From NCBI RefSeq assembly GCF_009617575.1, contig NZ_WIXJ01000001.1, forward strand, positions 434,001 to 498,000: DNA of 64,000 nt. Direction: 5' to 3'. This DNA is from Rhodocyclus gracilis (GTDB lineage Bacteria > Pseudomonadota > Gammaproteobacteria > Burkholderiales > Rhodocyclaceae). Position 1 is the stretch's first letter. Every line of letters starts with the position of its first letter. The translations under genes and the position numbers were made by a program. Positions 1 through 9,251 of the stretch are shown in pieces. The notes below the pieces were generated by a model that worked only from the letters and a program-made list of their open reading frames with translations, had not been told where the DNA came from and did no database searches.

Positions 1-251
1 GCCGCCTGAGTGAGGCCGAAGCTGCCGCCGTCTGCGCCCGCCTGACCGTCTGCGAAAGCTCCGACTGGTTCTGGTGGTTCGGCGACTACAACCCGGCCGA
101 AGCCGTCGCCAGCTTCGACATCCTCTTCCGCGACAACCTGCGCGACCTCTACCGCCTGCTCAAACTGCCCGCCCCGGCGGCCCTCGACCAGGCCGTCAGC
201 CACGGGCACGGCGCACCCGAAACCGGCGGCGCCATGCGCCGCGCCAGCTGA
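1..251 (+). CDS. Glycoside hydrolase family 57 enzyme, C-terminal end only
   Basis: This is the last 82 codons of a gene entering from the left; the reading frame starts at base 3 and stops at 249-251. The peptide contains the stretch CESSDWFWWFGDYNPAE followed by FDILFRDNLRDLYRLL. That pattern is typical of the C-terminal end of large GH57 alpha-glucan hydrolases (amylopullulanase or branching type), where the tryptophan-rich Ser-Asp-Trp-Phe-Trp-Trp motif is conserved. It lies 12 bp before a second GH57 gene, so it probably belongs to the same glycogen or maltodextrin operon. The catalytic domain is outside the window, so substrate and exact activity cannot be judged. Confidence 0.72.
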   Translation, partial: RLSEAEAAAVCARLTVCESSDWFWWFGDYNPAEAVASFDILFRDNLRDLYRLLKLPAPAALDQAVSHGHGAPETGGAMRRAS

Positions 252-263
252 GACCCCGACGCC

Positions 264-2399
264 ATGACCCAGCCCGTTACCCTGCTGTTCGGCGTCCATG
301 CCCACCAGCCTGTCGGCAATTTCCCGGAAGTGATCGCCGACGCGCACGAACGCTGCTACCGCCCCTTTCTGCATACGCTCTACGCCTACCCGGACTTCCG
401 CTTTTCGGTGCATTTCTCGGGCTGGCTGCTCGACTGGCTGCGCCAACGCTATCCGGAAGACATGGAACTGCTCGCCGAGATGGTGCGACGTGGCCAGGTC
501 GAACTCTTCGGCTCCGGTGACACCGAGCCAGTCCTGGCCTCGATCCCCGCCCGCGATCGCATCGGCCAGATCGAACGCCTGTCGAGCAAGCTGGCCGAGT
601 GGACCGGGCAACGACCAAGCGGCGCCTGGCTCACGGAACGCGTATGGGAATCGTCGGTGGTGCCCTCGCTCGCGGCGGCCGGCATCGACTACGTTGCCGT
701 CGACGACACCCACTTTCTCTACGCCGGCCAGCCCGCCGACGCCCTCGATGGCTATTTCAGCACCGAGGAAGGCGGCGTTCGCCTTGATCTCTTTGCCATC
801 TCCGAAGCGCTACGCTACCGTCTGCCCTTCTCGCCGGCACCGGAAGCGGTCGACTACCTCGCCAGTCTGGCCGCCGCCGGACGCAGCGCCGCCGTCTACT
901 TCGACGACATCGAGAAATTCGGCGTCTGGCCGGAAACCCACGACTGGGTCTACGGACGCGGCTGGCTGAAAGCCTTCATCGAAGGCGTTCTCGCCCACCC
1001 CGACGTAACCACCGGCACCTATGCGGACTTTCACCGCCAGCACGCCGGTCGCGGCGTCATCTACCTGCCGACCGCCTCCTACAGCGAGATGAACGAGTGG
1101 ACGCTGCCGGCCGCCGCCGCCGCCGACTACTCAGCGCTGCTGGCACAGGAAGAGAACGCCGGCCGCATGGCGCGCAACCGCCCTTTCCTGCGCGGCGGCA
1201 TCTGGCGCAACTTCTTCAGCCGCTACACCGAATCGAACTGGACGCACAAGCGCATGCTCGGCCTCTCCGCGCGTCTGCACGAACTGCAAACGCGTCTGCG
1301 CGCCGACACGGACGACCACCCGACCAGCGCCAGTGAATTCAACAAACCCGATGCGCTCAGCGAATCCAATCGACTCGCCGCCATCACCGAGCTGACCGAA
1401 CTCACCGACACCCTCTACCGCGCACAGGCCAACGACGCCTACTGGCACGGCCTTTTTGGCGGGCTGTACCTGCCGCACCTGCGCCGCGCCCTGTGGAACA
1501 ACCTGATCGCCCTTGAAGCCGCACTCGATCGCCTCGCGCCGCGCCCCGCGCTTGGCGACAGCGATGTCGACCTCGACGGACGACGTGAATGGCTCGCGCA
1601 CAACGCCATCTGGCAACTCGCCGTGCGTGACGATGGTCTGGCGGCGCTGCACGAACTGTCGAACTACCCGCTGACGCATAACTTCGCCGACACCTTGCGC
1701 CGCTACGCCGAGCACTACCACAGCCGCATCGGCGACAGCGCCCCGCCCCCCGCCCCCGGCGACGGCATCGCCTCGGCGCACGACATCGTCCGCTGCAAGC
1801 AACCGATCAGCAGCGCCGACATCCTCCCTGATGCCGCACCACGCGCACTCTGCCTGGATCGACTCGACGGCGAACTCCTCGCCGACTACGCGCCGACAGC
1901 CGGTAACACGCAGACGCCGCACGCACCGATCGCCCTCCGCTTTGCACGAGCGGGGATCGTCAAGAGCTACCGTCTGATCGGCTCCGCGCTGGAGATCGTC
2001 TGGCATTGCCAGGGACTGGCCGGGCGTTCGCTCGCCGTCGAACTCAACCTCGCCATGCCGAGCTGCGACGGCTATGCCGGGCGTTACCGCCTCGCCGACG
2101 GCAGCGTTCCCGGCGGATTCGGGCAGGCGCTGCACACGACCTCCGCCTCCCGGCTTGACCTCGAAGACGGCGTCCTTGGCGCCGCTCTGCGTCTGTCGCT
2201 CTCCTCGCCGGCAACGCTTGACGGCCAGGCGCATTTCACCGTTTCGCAATCCGAAGCCGGCTTTGAAAAGATCATGCAAGCCGTCGAACTGACGCTGCAC
2301 TGGCCGCTCACCAGCGACGACGAGCTCCTCACGTTGCGACTCGAGCATTTCGCCCTTTCCGATTCTTCCGATTCCTCCGCTACTGCCTCCAGCGACTGA
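264..2399 (+). CDS. GH57 4-alpha-glucanotransferase / alpha-amylase-like enzyme
   Basis: A 711-residue GH57 protein that probably transfers or hydrolyses alpha-1,4-glucan chains in the cytoplasm. The start FGVHAHQPVGNFPEV is the first GH57 conserved region. Glu125 in WLTERVWE and Asp214 in YFDDIEKFGVWPE sit almost exactly where the Thermococcus litoralis 4-alpha-glucanotransferase carries its nucleophile (Glu123) and acid/base (Asp214). The C-terminal half (about residues 400-711) resembles the beta-sandwich DUF1925/DUF1926 domains of that subfamily. The gene stops 2 bp before glgP, consistent with co-translation and a role in reshaping chains for the phosphorylase. It could act as an amylase instead, since the family mixes both activities. 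Confidence 0.85.
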   Translation: MTQPVTLLFGVHAHQPVGNFPEVIADAHERCYRPFLHTLYAYPDFRFSVHFSGWLLDWLRQRYPEDMELLAEMVRRGQVELFGSGDTEPVLASIPARDRIGQIERLSSKLAEWTGQRPSGAWLTERVWESSVVPSLAAAGIDYVAVDDTHFLYAGQPADALDGYFSTEEGGVRLDLFAISEALRYRLPFSPAPEAVDYLASLAAAGRSAAVYFDDIEKFGVWPETHDWVYGRGWLKAFIEGVLAHPDVTTGTYADFHRQHAGRGVIYLPTASYSEMNEWTLPAAAAADYSALLAQEENAGRMARNRPFLRGGIWRNFFSRYTESNWTHKRMLGLSARLHELQTRLRADTDDHPTSASEFNKPDALSESNRLAAITELTELTDTLYRAQANDAYWHGLFGGLYLPHLRRALWNNLIALEAALDRLAPRPALGDSDVDLDGRREWLAHNAIWQLAVRDDGLAALHELSNYPLTHNFADTLRRYAEHYHSRIGDSAPPPAPGDGIASAHDIVRCKQPISSADILPDAAPRALCLDRLDGELLADYAPTAGNTQTPHAPIALRFARAGIVKSYRLIGSALEIVWHCQGLAGRSLAVELNLAMPSCDGYAGRYRLADGSVPGGFGQALHTTSASRLDLEDGVLGAALRLSLSSPATLDGQAHFTVSQSEAGFEKIMQAVELTLHWPLTSDDELLTLRLEHFALSDSSDSSATASSD

Positions 2400-2401
2400 C
2401 C

Positions 2402-4972
2402 ATGACCATGCCCGGAACCGTCTACACCCTCGAAGTCAATCCTCGCATTCCGCCCCGCCTGCAACGGCTGAGCGAGTTGGCCAACGATCTCTGGTACAGC
2501 TGGGATCGCCCGACGCGAGCGCTGTTTGCCCGTTTGCAACCGACCTTGTGGCTGGCCGTCGGCCACAACCCGAAAGCCTTCCTCAAGCGCATCGACCAGA
2601 AGCGTCTCGACGCGGCCGCCGAAGATCCGACCTTCATCGGCAGCTTCAACCGCGTCCTCTCGGCCTACGACACCTACCTCGATATCGCGGCCGATACGGC
2701 AACGCGCCACGGCTTCCATAGCGACGACATCATTGCCTACTTCTGCGCCGAATTCGGTCTGCATGAGAGCCTGCCGATCTATTCGGGGGGGCTAGGCATT
2801 CTCGCCGGCGACCACTGCAAGGCCGCCTCCGACATGGGCCTGCCGTTTGTCGGCGTGGGCCTCCTCTACCGGCAAGGCTATTTCATCCAGACGCTCGACG
2901 CTGACGGACGCCAGCACGCCAACTATCACGACACCGACTTTGGCGACCTGCCGGCAACGCCCGTTCAGGACGAGCAAGGGCGCGAGATCCGCGTCGCCGT
3001 CGATCTGCCTGGACGGCAGGTGCAAGCGCGCGTCTGGGAAGTGCGCGTCGGCCGGGTGCATCTGCTGCTCCTCGACACCTCACTCCCCGAGAACAGCGAA
3101 CACGACCGCGACATCGCCCACCGTCTTTACGGCGGCGACATCCAGACGCGGCTGGAACAGGAAATCCTGCTCGGCGTCGGTGGCGTGCGCGCTCTGGCGG
3201 CAGTCGGCATCGCCCCGACGGTGTGGCATATCAACGAAGGCCACGCCGCCTTCCTCATCCTCGAACGCATCCGCCAGCTCTGCCAGCAGGGCTTGAGCTT
3301 CCCGGTGGCGCTCGAAGCCGTCGCCGCCAACGTCGTCTTCACGACGCACACGCCAGTCCCCGCCGGACACGACCATTTCAGCGAAGAGGCGATCACGCGC
3401 CACTTCGCGCAGTGGTGCGCCGACGTTGGCGCGACACCAGCGCAGCTTCTCGCGCTCGGCGAAACCGTCGGCGAGCGCGAATTCAACATGACGACGCTGG
3501 CGATTCGCGGCTCACGCCTGCACAACGGCGTCTCGCGCATTCACGGCGACGTCTCCTCGCATATCTGCGCCAACCTCTGGCCGCAAATCGAGCCCGCCGA
3601 AAACCCGCTCAGCTACGTCACCAATGGCGTGCACACCCGCACCTTCCTCGCCACCGAGTGGTTCGAGACCTTCGACCGCTATCTCGGCGTCGGCTGGGAA
3701 GAACGGCAAACCGACGCGGCGAGCTGGGCGAAAGTCGAGCAGATCCCCGACACGACCTTCTGGGGCATCCGGCAGATGCTCAAATCGCAACTGCTGCACA
3801 TGGTGCGTCACCGCGTCAGCACGCAGCACGCGCGCAACGAAGATTCGCCGTCGCGCCTTGACCGTCTCTTGCGGCTGGCCGATCCGAACAAGCCGAACGT
3901 CCTGACCATCGGCTTCGCCCGCCGCTTTGCCACCTACAAGCGGGGAGCGCTGCTGTTCCACGATCTTGAGCGACTGGCGAAGATCATCGCGAATAGCGAA
4001 CGGCCCGTGCTCTTCCTCTTCGCCGGCAAGGCCCACCCGGCCGACCAACCGGGTCAGGAACTGATCCGCCGCATTGCGCAGATCGCCCGCCTGCCGCAAT
4101 TCGAAGGCCACATCCTGCTCCTCGAAGACTATGACCTGCACCTGTCGCGGCGTCTCGTCGCCGGCGTCGACGTCTGGCTGAACAACCCGATTTACCCGCT
4201 CGAAGCCTCCGGCACCTCCGGCATGAAAGCGGCGATGAACGGCGTCCTCAACGTCTCCATTCTCGACGGCTGGTGGGGCGAGGGCTTCGACAACCAGAAC
4301 GGCATCCCCAACGGCTGGTCCATCAAGCCAGCCCCCGGCCATCTCGACGAAACTCGGCGCGATGACGAAGAGGCCAACAGCCTCTACGAAATCCTCGAAA
4401 ATCAGGTCATCCCCACCTACTACCGCGTTGGCCCCGCCGGTCTGTCGACCGACTGGGTGGGCATGGCCAAGCGCGCCATCAGCAGCATCACGCCGCACTT
4501 CAACGTCAACCGCATGGTCGGCGAATACGTGCATAACTTTTACCTGCCTGCCGCCGCGCAAGGACGCCGTTATTCGGCGGAGCACTTTGCGACAGCGCAC
4601 GCCATCGCCGACTGGAAGGCACGCGTTCGCGCCGCCTGGCCGGGTGTGGCACTGCGTCGCGTCGATACGCCCCCCCTGCGGCTCGGCTTTGGCGACTCGC
4701 TGCGCCTCGAAGTGATGGTGCGCCTGAATGGTCTGCCCGCCGAGGACATCGTCGTCGAAGCGGTATTCGCACGTCCGAGCAGCAGCGGCAAATCGAAAAA
4801 AGGCCGCCACGCCATCCTGCTGCCGGTAGGCGACGCCGAGCACGGCGAACAACGCTACGCCCTCGACCTGACGCCGGAACACTGCGGCAAGCTCGAGTAC
4901 CGGCTACGCGCCTACCCCGCGCACGCACAACTGACGCACCGCTTCGAAATGGGAATGATGCTGTGGCTGTAG
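2402..4972 (+). CDS. glgP: Alpha-glucan (glycogen) phosphorylase
   Basis: An 856-residue GT35 phosphorylase of the Thermotoga/Mycobacterium type, which begins with a DUF3417 region (about residues 1-120; RLSELANDLWYSWD). It releases glucose 1-phosphate from alpha-1,4-glucan using pyridoxal phosphate. The PLP lysine is Lys609 in EASGTSGMKAAMNGVLN, followed by the SILDGWWGEGF motif. This subfamily lacks the allosteric N-terminal region of classical GlgP/MalP. The C-terminal 150 residues form a beta-rich domain. The ATG lies 2 bp after the upstream glucanotransferase stop, and glgA follows after 64 bp. Together the genes can cycle carbon between glycogen and hexose phosphate. Confidence 0.93.
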   Translation: MTMPGTVYTLEVNPRIPPRLQRLSELANDLWYSWDRPTRALFARLQPTLWLAVGHNPKAFLKRIDQKRLDAAAEDPTFIGSFNRVLSAYDTYLDIAADTATRHGFHSDDIIAYFCAEFGLHESLPIYSGGLGILAGDHCKAASDMGLPFVGVGLLYRQGYFIQTLDADGRQHANYHDTDFGDLPATPVQDEQGREIRVAVDLPGRQVQARVWEVRVGRVHLLLLDTSLPENSEHDRDIAHRLYGGDIQTRLEQEILLGVGGVRALAAVGIAPTVWHINEGHAAFLILERIRQLCQQGLSFPVALEAVAANVVFTTHTPVPAGHDHFSEEAITRHFAQWCADVGATPAQLLALGETVGEREFNMTTLAIRGSRLHNGVSRIHGDVSSHICANLWPQIEPAENPLSYVTNGVHTRTFLATEWFETFDRYLGVGWEERQTDAASWAKVEQIPDTTFWGIRQMLKSQLLHMVRHRVSTQHARNEDSPSRLDRLLRLADPNKPNVLTIGFARRFATYKRGALLFHDLERLAKIIANSERPVLFLFAGKAHPADQPGQELIRRIAQIARLPQFEGHILLLEDYDLHLSRRLVAGVDVWLNNPIYPLEASGTSGMKAAMNGVLNVSILDGWWGEGFDNQNGIPNGWSIKPAPGHLDETRRDDEEANSLYEILENQVIPTYYRVGPAGLSTDWVGMAKRAISSITPHFNVNRMVGEYVHNFYLPAAAQGRRYSAEHFATAHAIADWKARVRAAWPGVALRRVDTPPLRLGFGDSLRLEVMVRLNGLPAEDIVVEAVFARPSSSGKSKKGRHAILLPVGDAEHGEQRYALDLTPEHCGKLEYRLRAYPAHAQLTHRFEMGMMLWL

Positions 4973-5036
4973 CGCAGGCCAGTCCACGCCGGCCCGCGGC
5001 GCAGCACGGCAGCGCCCGCCAACAGGAGAACCGAGG

Positions 5037-6626
5037 ATGAGTCGCTTCGCCATTCTTTTCGCCGTTTCCGAAATCGCCCCGTGGGTCAAAACCGGCGGCT
5101 TGGGCGACGTCGCCGCTGCCCTGCCCGCTGCGCTGAAACATCGGCGGCAGGACGTACGGGTACTCGTGCCCGCCTATCCCGCCCTGCGCCGCGCCTTCCC
5201 CGAAGCACAGGAAGTCGCCAGCCTGCCCTCGCTGACCCCGGCCCTGCCGCCCTGCCGCCTGCTCGCTGCCAACGCTGACGGGCTGCCGCTGCTGCTGCTC
5301 GACTGCCCCGAACTCTTCGACCGCCCCGGCAATCCCTACCTCGATGCTGCGGGGAGCGACTACAGCGACAACGTCCTGCGTTTCGGCCTCCTGTCGCGCG
5401 TCGCTGCGCGCCTCGGCCAGCCTGATTCGCCGCTCGCCTGGCAGCCGGACATCGTCCATCTGCACGACTGGCAAACAGCCCTTGCCGCCGCCTTCCTGCA
5501 CTATGAAGGCGGCGCCGCCAGCGTTCTGACAATCCACAACATCGCCTTTCCGGGCAATTTCGCGCCGAGCGACCTCGCCGCGCTGGCCCTGCCGCCTCAA
5601 TCCTGGTCATTCGATGGCGTCGAGTATTTCGGCCACTTTTCCTTCCTCAAGGCCGGCCTGCAATTCGCCACCCGCCTCAACACCGTCAGCCCGACTTACG
5701 CCCGTGAAATCCTCGATGAAGCGCTCGGCTACGGTTTCGCCCCGCTGCTGCGTTACCGTGCGCAGGCCCTGTATGGCCTGCTCAACGGCATCGACACCGA
5801 TGCGTGGAACCCAGCGAAGGACGCCCACCTCGCCGTGCCCTACAGCGCCGGCCGCCTCACCGGCAAACGCGCCAACAAAACGGCTCTGCAAGCGCGTCTC
5901 GGTCTGGAGCAGCGCGACGACCTGCCGCTCTTTGGCGTCGTCAGCCGGCTCACCGAACAAAAAGGTCTCGACCTGTTGCTGACACTCGGCAGCGGCCTCG
6001 CCGAACACCTGCCCGGCCAACTGGCGCTTCTCGGTAGCGGCGACCCCGCGCTGGAAGCCGGCTTCCGCGCCCTGAGCGAACGCTACCCAGGCCGCATCGC
6101 CAGCGTCATCGGCTTTGACGAAGCACTGGCGCACCAGATCGAAGCGGGCGCCGATATCTTCCTCATGCCCTCCCGCTTCGAGCCGTGCGGACTCAACCAG
6201 ATGTACAGCCTGCGCTATGGCACGCCGCCGATCGTTCGCCAGACCGGCGGTCTGGCCGACAGCGTCGTCGATTGCAATGAAGCCTCCCTCGCCGACGGTA
6301 CCGCCACCGGTTTCGTCTTTCAGGACGCTACCGCCCACGCCCTCTGGCAAACCCTCGAACGCGCCACCGCCGTCTGGAAACAGCCCCGTCTCTGGCGCCA
6401 GTTGCAGCAACAGGGCATGCGCCTCGACCTCTCGTGGAAGCGCGCCGCCGACGCCTATCTGGCGCTCTACGACGACACGCTCGCCGCGCATCGCTCAACT
6501 CTGCCAGCACCGCCCCCAAAGGGCAAGGCTCGTCCGGCCAAACGCGCTGCGCCGGCCGCCGCCAAAACAAAATCGCCCACCAAGACAGCCTCCGGCGGCA
6601 GTGGTCGCCGTGGGCCGCTTGAGTGA
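5037..6626 (+). CDS. glgA: Glycogen synthase (ADP-glucose type)
   Basis: A 529-residue GT5 glycogen synthase that adds glucose from ADP-glucose to alpha-1,4-glucan. The N-terminal KTGGLGDVAAALP motif (Lys18) binds the sugar nucleotide. The C-terminal Rossmann domain contains PSRFEPCGLNQ with the catalytic glutamate, then YGTPPIVRQTGGLADSV. A GAGG ribosome-binding site lies just before the ATG. The last 35 or so residues form a Lys/Ala/Pro-rich tail (PKGKARPAKRAAP and onward) beyond the usual end of the family (about 480-490 residues). No glgC or glgB is visible, so they must lie elsewhere if ADP-glucose is the donor. Confidence 0.95.
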   Translation: MSRFAILFAVSEIAPWVKTGGLGDVAAALPAALKHRRQDVRVLVPAYPALRRAFPEAQEVASLPSLTPALPPCRLLAANADGLPLLLLDCPELFDRPGNPYLDAAGSDYSDNVLRFGLLSRVAARLGQPDSPLAWQPDIVHLHDWQTALAAAFLHYEGGAASVLTIHNIAFPGNFAPSDLAALALPPQSWSFDGVEYFGHFSFLKAGLQFATRLNTVSPTYAREILDEALGYGFAPLLRYRAQALYGLLNGIDTDAWNPAKDAHLAVPYSAGRLTGKRANKTALQARLGLEQRDDLPLFGVVSRLTEQKGLDLLLTLGSGLAEHLPGQLALLGSGDPALEAGFRALSERYPGRIASVIGFDEALAHQIEAGADIFLMPSRFEPCGLNQMYSLRYGTPPIVRQTGGLADSVVDCNEASLADGTATGFVFQDATAHALWQTLERATAVWKQPRLWRQLQQQGMRLDLSWKRAADAYLALYDDTLAAHRSTLPAPPPKGKARPAKRAAPAAAKTKSPTKTASGGSGRRGPLE

Positions 6627-6647
6627 AACTGGCGCATCTGCGAGAAT
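6619..6647 (+). promoter_or_regulatory. Candidate sigma-70 promoter of the thrS leader
   Basis: A TTGAGT -35 element (6619-6624) and a GAGAAT -10 element (6642-6647) are separated by exactly 17 bp, and the -10 carries an upstream TG (6639-6640) in extended -10 position. Transcription would start near 6654, about 22 nt before the leader-peptide ATG. The -35 overlaps the last codons of glgA, so the translation operon would have its own promoter. Elements were found by eye, so this is a prediction. Confidence 0.5.
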
Positions 6648-6675
6648 TGCGCCCACTCTCCAAGGAGCTCGCACA

Positions 6676-6711
6676 ATGACCCGTCGAACGCGTACCACGA
6701 CTGAGCACTAA
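6676..6711 (+). CDS. Threonine-rich leader peptide of thrS (putative attenuator)
   Basis: An 11-codon ORF reading MTRRTRTTTEH, with five threonine codons (three of them consecutive just before Glu-His-stop) and three arginine codons. It has a full AAGGAG Shine-Dalgarno (6662-6667) eight bases before ATG. A perfect intrinsic terminator begins 29 nt after its stop, and thrS starts beyond that. This is the layout of amino-acid attenuation leaders such as thrL or hisL, here placed before threonyl-tRNA synthetase. When charged tRNA-Thr is scarce, a ribosome stalled on the ACC-ACG-ACT run would favour readthrough. Too short for automated gene finders. Function is inferred from architecture. Confidence 0.62.
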   Translation: MTRRTRTTTEH

Positions 6712-6755
6712 CTCGACTGCGAGCCTGCGCGACCTTCCCGAAAAGTGCGGCTCGT
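6712..6755 (+). promoter_or_regulatory. Putative antiterminator and protector segments of the thrS attenuator
   Basis: Segment 2 (CGAGCC, 6720-6725) is perfectly complementary to GGCTCG (6749-6754), which forms the top of the terminator stem and its loop; one more G-U pair (6719/6755) extends it. The same segment 2 can instead pair with CTCG (6712-6715) just after the leader stop. This gives competing 1:2, 2:3 and 3:4 pairings as in classical attenuators. The helices are short (4 and 7 bp), so the mechanism is plausible but not proven. Confidence 0.42.
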
Positions 6756-6770
6756 CCGCACTTTTTTGTT
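6741..6770 (+). terminator. Intrinsic terminator in front of thrS
   Basis: A 10-bp perfect stem (AAAAGTGCGG, 6741-6750, with its complement 6756-6765) closes a five-base loop and is followed by a T-rich run to 6772. It sits between the Thr-rich leader peptide and thrS, so it could both end glgA transcripts and serve as the regulated terminator of an attenuator. Confidence 0.85.
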
Positions 6771-6786
6771 TTGTGACCGGAAAATC

Positions 6787-8703
6787 ATGCCCCAGATCAA
6801 ACTCCCCGATGGCTCCCTGCGCTCCTTTGAGGCCCCCGTAAGCATCTACGATGTTGCCGCCTCGATCGGCGCAGGCCTCGCCCGCGCTGCGCTCGCCGGC
6901 AAAGTCGATGGCAAGCTCGTTGACACCTCTTTCGTCATCCACAACGACGTCGAACTCGCGATCATCACCGAGCGCGACAACGAAGGCGTCGACATCCTGC
7001 GCCACTCCTGCGCCCACTTGCTGGCCTCGGCGGTCAAGGAGCTGTTCCCGGAAGCGCAAGTCACCATCGGCCCGGTCATCGAGAACGGCTTTTTCTACGA
7101 CTTCGCCTATACCCGTCCCTTCACTCCCGAAGACTTGGCGGCGATTGAAAAGCGCATGAGCGAGCTCGCTCGCCGCGACCAGAAAGTCAGCCGCGAAGTC
7201 TGGAAACGCGACGACGCCACCGCCTTTTTCACCTCCATCGGTGAGCACTACAAAGCCGAACTGATCGCCGCCATTCCCGCCGACCAGGAAGTGTCGCTCT
7301 ACCGTCAGGGCGACTTCGTCGACCTCTGTCGCGGCCCGCACGTCCCCTCGACCGGCAAGCTGAAAGTCTTCAAGCTGATGAAAGTTGCCGGCGCCTACTG
7401 GCGGGGTGATCAGAACAACGAGCAGCTGCAGCGCATCTACGGCACCGCCTGGGCCAAAAAGGAAGACCTTGAAACCTACCTGACCATGCTCGAAGAGGCC
7501 GAGAAACGCGACCACCGGCGCATCGGCAAACAGCTCGACCTCTTCCACCTGCAGGACGAAGCGCCAGGCATGGTGTTCTGGCACCCGAAGGGCTGGACCA
7601 TCTGGCAGGAAGTCGAGCAGTACATGCGCCGCGTCCTCGACCAGAACGGCTACAAGGAAGTAAAGACGCCGACGATCATGGACCGCTCGCTGTGGGAGCG
7701 CTCCGGACACTGGCAGAACTACGCCGAGAACATGTTCACCACCTGTTCGGAAAACCGTGATTACGCGGTCAAGCCGATGAACTGTCCGGGCCACGTACAG
7801 ATTTTCAACCAGGGTCTGCGCAGCTACCGCGACCTGCCGCTGCGTCTGGCCGAGTTCGGCTCCTGCCACCGCAACGAACCGTCGGGCGCGCTGCACGGCA
7901 TCATGCGTGTGCGCGGCTTCGTCCAGGACGACGCGCACATCTTCTGCACCGAAGAACAGATCCTGTCCGAAACCTCGGACTTCATCGATCTGCTACAGCG
8001 CGTCTATGCCGACTTCGGCTTCACCGACATCCTGGTCAAGCTGTCGACCCGCCCGGCCAAGCGCATCGGCGCTGAAGAAACCTGGGACCGCGCCGAAGCG
8101 GCGCTGGCCGATGCACTCGCCGCCAAGGGACTGGCGTACGAACTGCAACCCGGCGAGGGCGCCTTCTACGGCCCGAAGATCGAATTCTCGCTGAAAGACT
8201 GCCTCGGCCGCGTCTGGCAGTGCGGCACGCTGCAGCTCGACTTCTCGCTGCCGCAACGCCTGGGCGCCGAGTACGTCGGCGACGACAACGAACGCCACGC
8301 GCCAGTGATGCTGCACCGCGCCATCCTCGGCTCGCTCGAGCGCTTCATTGGCATTCTGATCGAGCACTATGCCGGCGCCATGCCGCTGTGGCTATCTCCC
8401 GCCCATGCCATGGTGCTGAATATCTCGGAAAAACAGGGCGAATACGCAACGCATGTTGCACAAACGCTACGCAAGGCCGGACTGCGCGTAGAGTCCGATT
8501 TGCGCAACGAAAAAATAACTTATAAAATACGCGAACATAGCTTGAACAAGCTGCCGTATCAGATCGTCGTTGGCGACAAAGAGATGGCAGCTAATCTGGT
8601 GGCCGTGCGTACCCGCGGCGGTCAGGATCTCGGACAAATGTCCGTCGACTCCCTGATCGAGCGACTTCTCGCTGAAGTCGCTGCGCGAAGTGGCACGGCT
8701 TAA
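6787..8703 (+). CDS. thrS: Threonyl-tRNA synthetase
   Basis: A 638-residue class II synthetase that charges tRNA-Thr. The N-terminal TGS domain (about 1-61; [15 protein letters not shown]), the editing domain with [16 protein letters not shown], the catalytic core with [10 protein letters not shown] and [19 protein letters not shown], and the C-terminal anticodon-binding domain are all present and of usual length (E. coli 642). The ATG at 6787 is chosen because homologs start at MPQI. A GTG at 6745 in frame lies inside the terminator stem and is unlikely. The ribosome-binding site is weak (GGAAAA). This is the first structural gene of the thrS-infC-rpmI-rplT-pheST-ihfA operon and is probably controlled by the upstream attenuator. 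Confidence 0.97.
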   Translation: MPQIKLPDGSLRSFEAPVSIYDVAASIGAGLARAALAGKVDGKLVDTSFVIHNDVELAIITERDNEGVDILRHSCAHLLASAVKELFPEAQVTIGPVIENGFFYDFAYTRPFTPEDLAAIEKRMSELARRDQKVSREVWKRDDATAFFTSIGEHYKAELIAAIPADQEVSLYRQGDFVDLCRGPHVPSTGKLKVFKLMKVAGAYWRGDQNNEQLQRIYGTAWAKKEDLETYLTMLEEAEKRDHRRIGKQLDLFHLQDEAPGMVFWHPKGWTIWQEVEQYMRRVLDQNGYKEVKTPTIMDRSLWERSGHWQNYAENMFTTCSENRDYAVKPMNCPGHVQIFNQGLRSYRDLPLRLAEFGSCHRNEPSGALHGIMRVRGFVQDDAHIFCTEEQILSETSDFIDLLQRVYADFGFTDILVKLSTRPAKRIGAEETWDRAEAALADALAAKGLAYELQPGEGAFYGPKIEFSLKDCLGRVWQCGTLQLDFSLPQRLGAEYVGDDNERHAPVMLHRAILGSLERFIGILIEHYAGAMPLWLSPAHAMVLNISEKQGEYATHVAQTLRKAGLRVESDLRNEKITYKIREHSLNKLPYQIVVGDKEMAANLVAVRTRGGQDLGQMSVDSLIERLLAEVAARSGTA

Positions 8704-8729
8704 CTTTTGTCGAATCGAGGAGCGAGACC

Positions 8730-9251
8730 ATCGCACTGCAAAAGTCGCATCGTGTTAACGAAGAGATCAACGCACCGGAAATCCGCCTGGTGGGCGAAGA
8801 GGGCGAACCTCTCGGAATCGTAACTGTTAGAGCCGCACTGGCTTTGGCCGAAGAAGCCGGGATTGATCTGGTCGAAATTGCACCGATGGCTCAACCGCCC
8901 GTCTGTCGCATCATGGACTACGGCAAGTTCAAGTACCAGGAACAAAAGCGGCAGCACGAACAGAAGCTCAAGCAAAAGCAGGTGCAGGTCAAGGAAGTCA
9001 AATTCCGCCCCGGCACTGACGAAAACGACTACCAGATCAAGCTGCGCAACATGACGCGCTTCCTGGAAGAGGAAGACAAGGTGAAAGTCACCCTGCGCTT
9101 CCGCGGCCGCGAGATGGCCCACCAGGAAATCGGCATGCGCCAGATCGAGCGAATCAAGACCGACCTGCAGGACTATGCGGTCGTCGAACAGATGCCGAAG
9201 ATGGAAGGTCGGCAAATGATCATGATTCTCTCGCCGCACAAAAAGAAGTAG
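8730..9251 (+). CDS. infC: Translation initiation factor IF-3, AUC start codon
   Basis: A 173-residue IF-3. It binds the 30S subunit, prevents premature joining of 50S and checks the start codon and initiator tRNA. The N-domain has the IF3 signature [12 protein letters not shown] and the C-domain has [13 protein letters not shown] and [11 protein letters not shown]. Homology demands about 20 residues upstream of the first GTG (8790), giving [20 protein letters not shown]. The only codon that fits is ATC at 8730, seven bases after GAGGAG (8717-8722); no NTG codon occurs in frame between the thrS stop and this point. IF-3 discriminates against such starts, so a non-canonical start permits autoregulation, as with AUU in E. 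coli infC. Confidence 0.93.
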   Translation: MALQKSHRVNEEINAPEIRLVGEEGEPLGIVTVRAALALAEEAGIDLVEIAPMAQPPVCRIMDYGKFKYQEQKRQHEQKLKQKQVQVKEVKFRPGTDENDYQIKLRNMTRFLEEEDKVKVTLRFRGREMAHQEIGMRQIERIKTDLQDYAVVEQMPKMEGRQMIMILSPHKKK

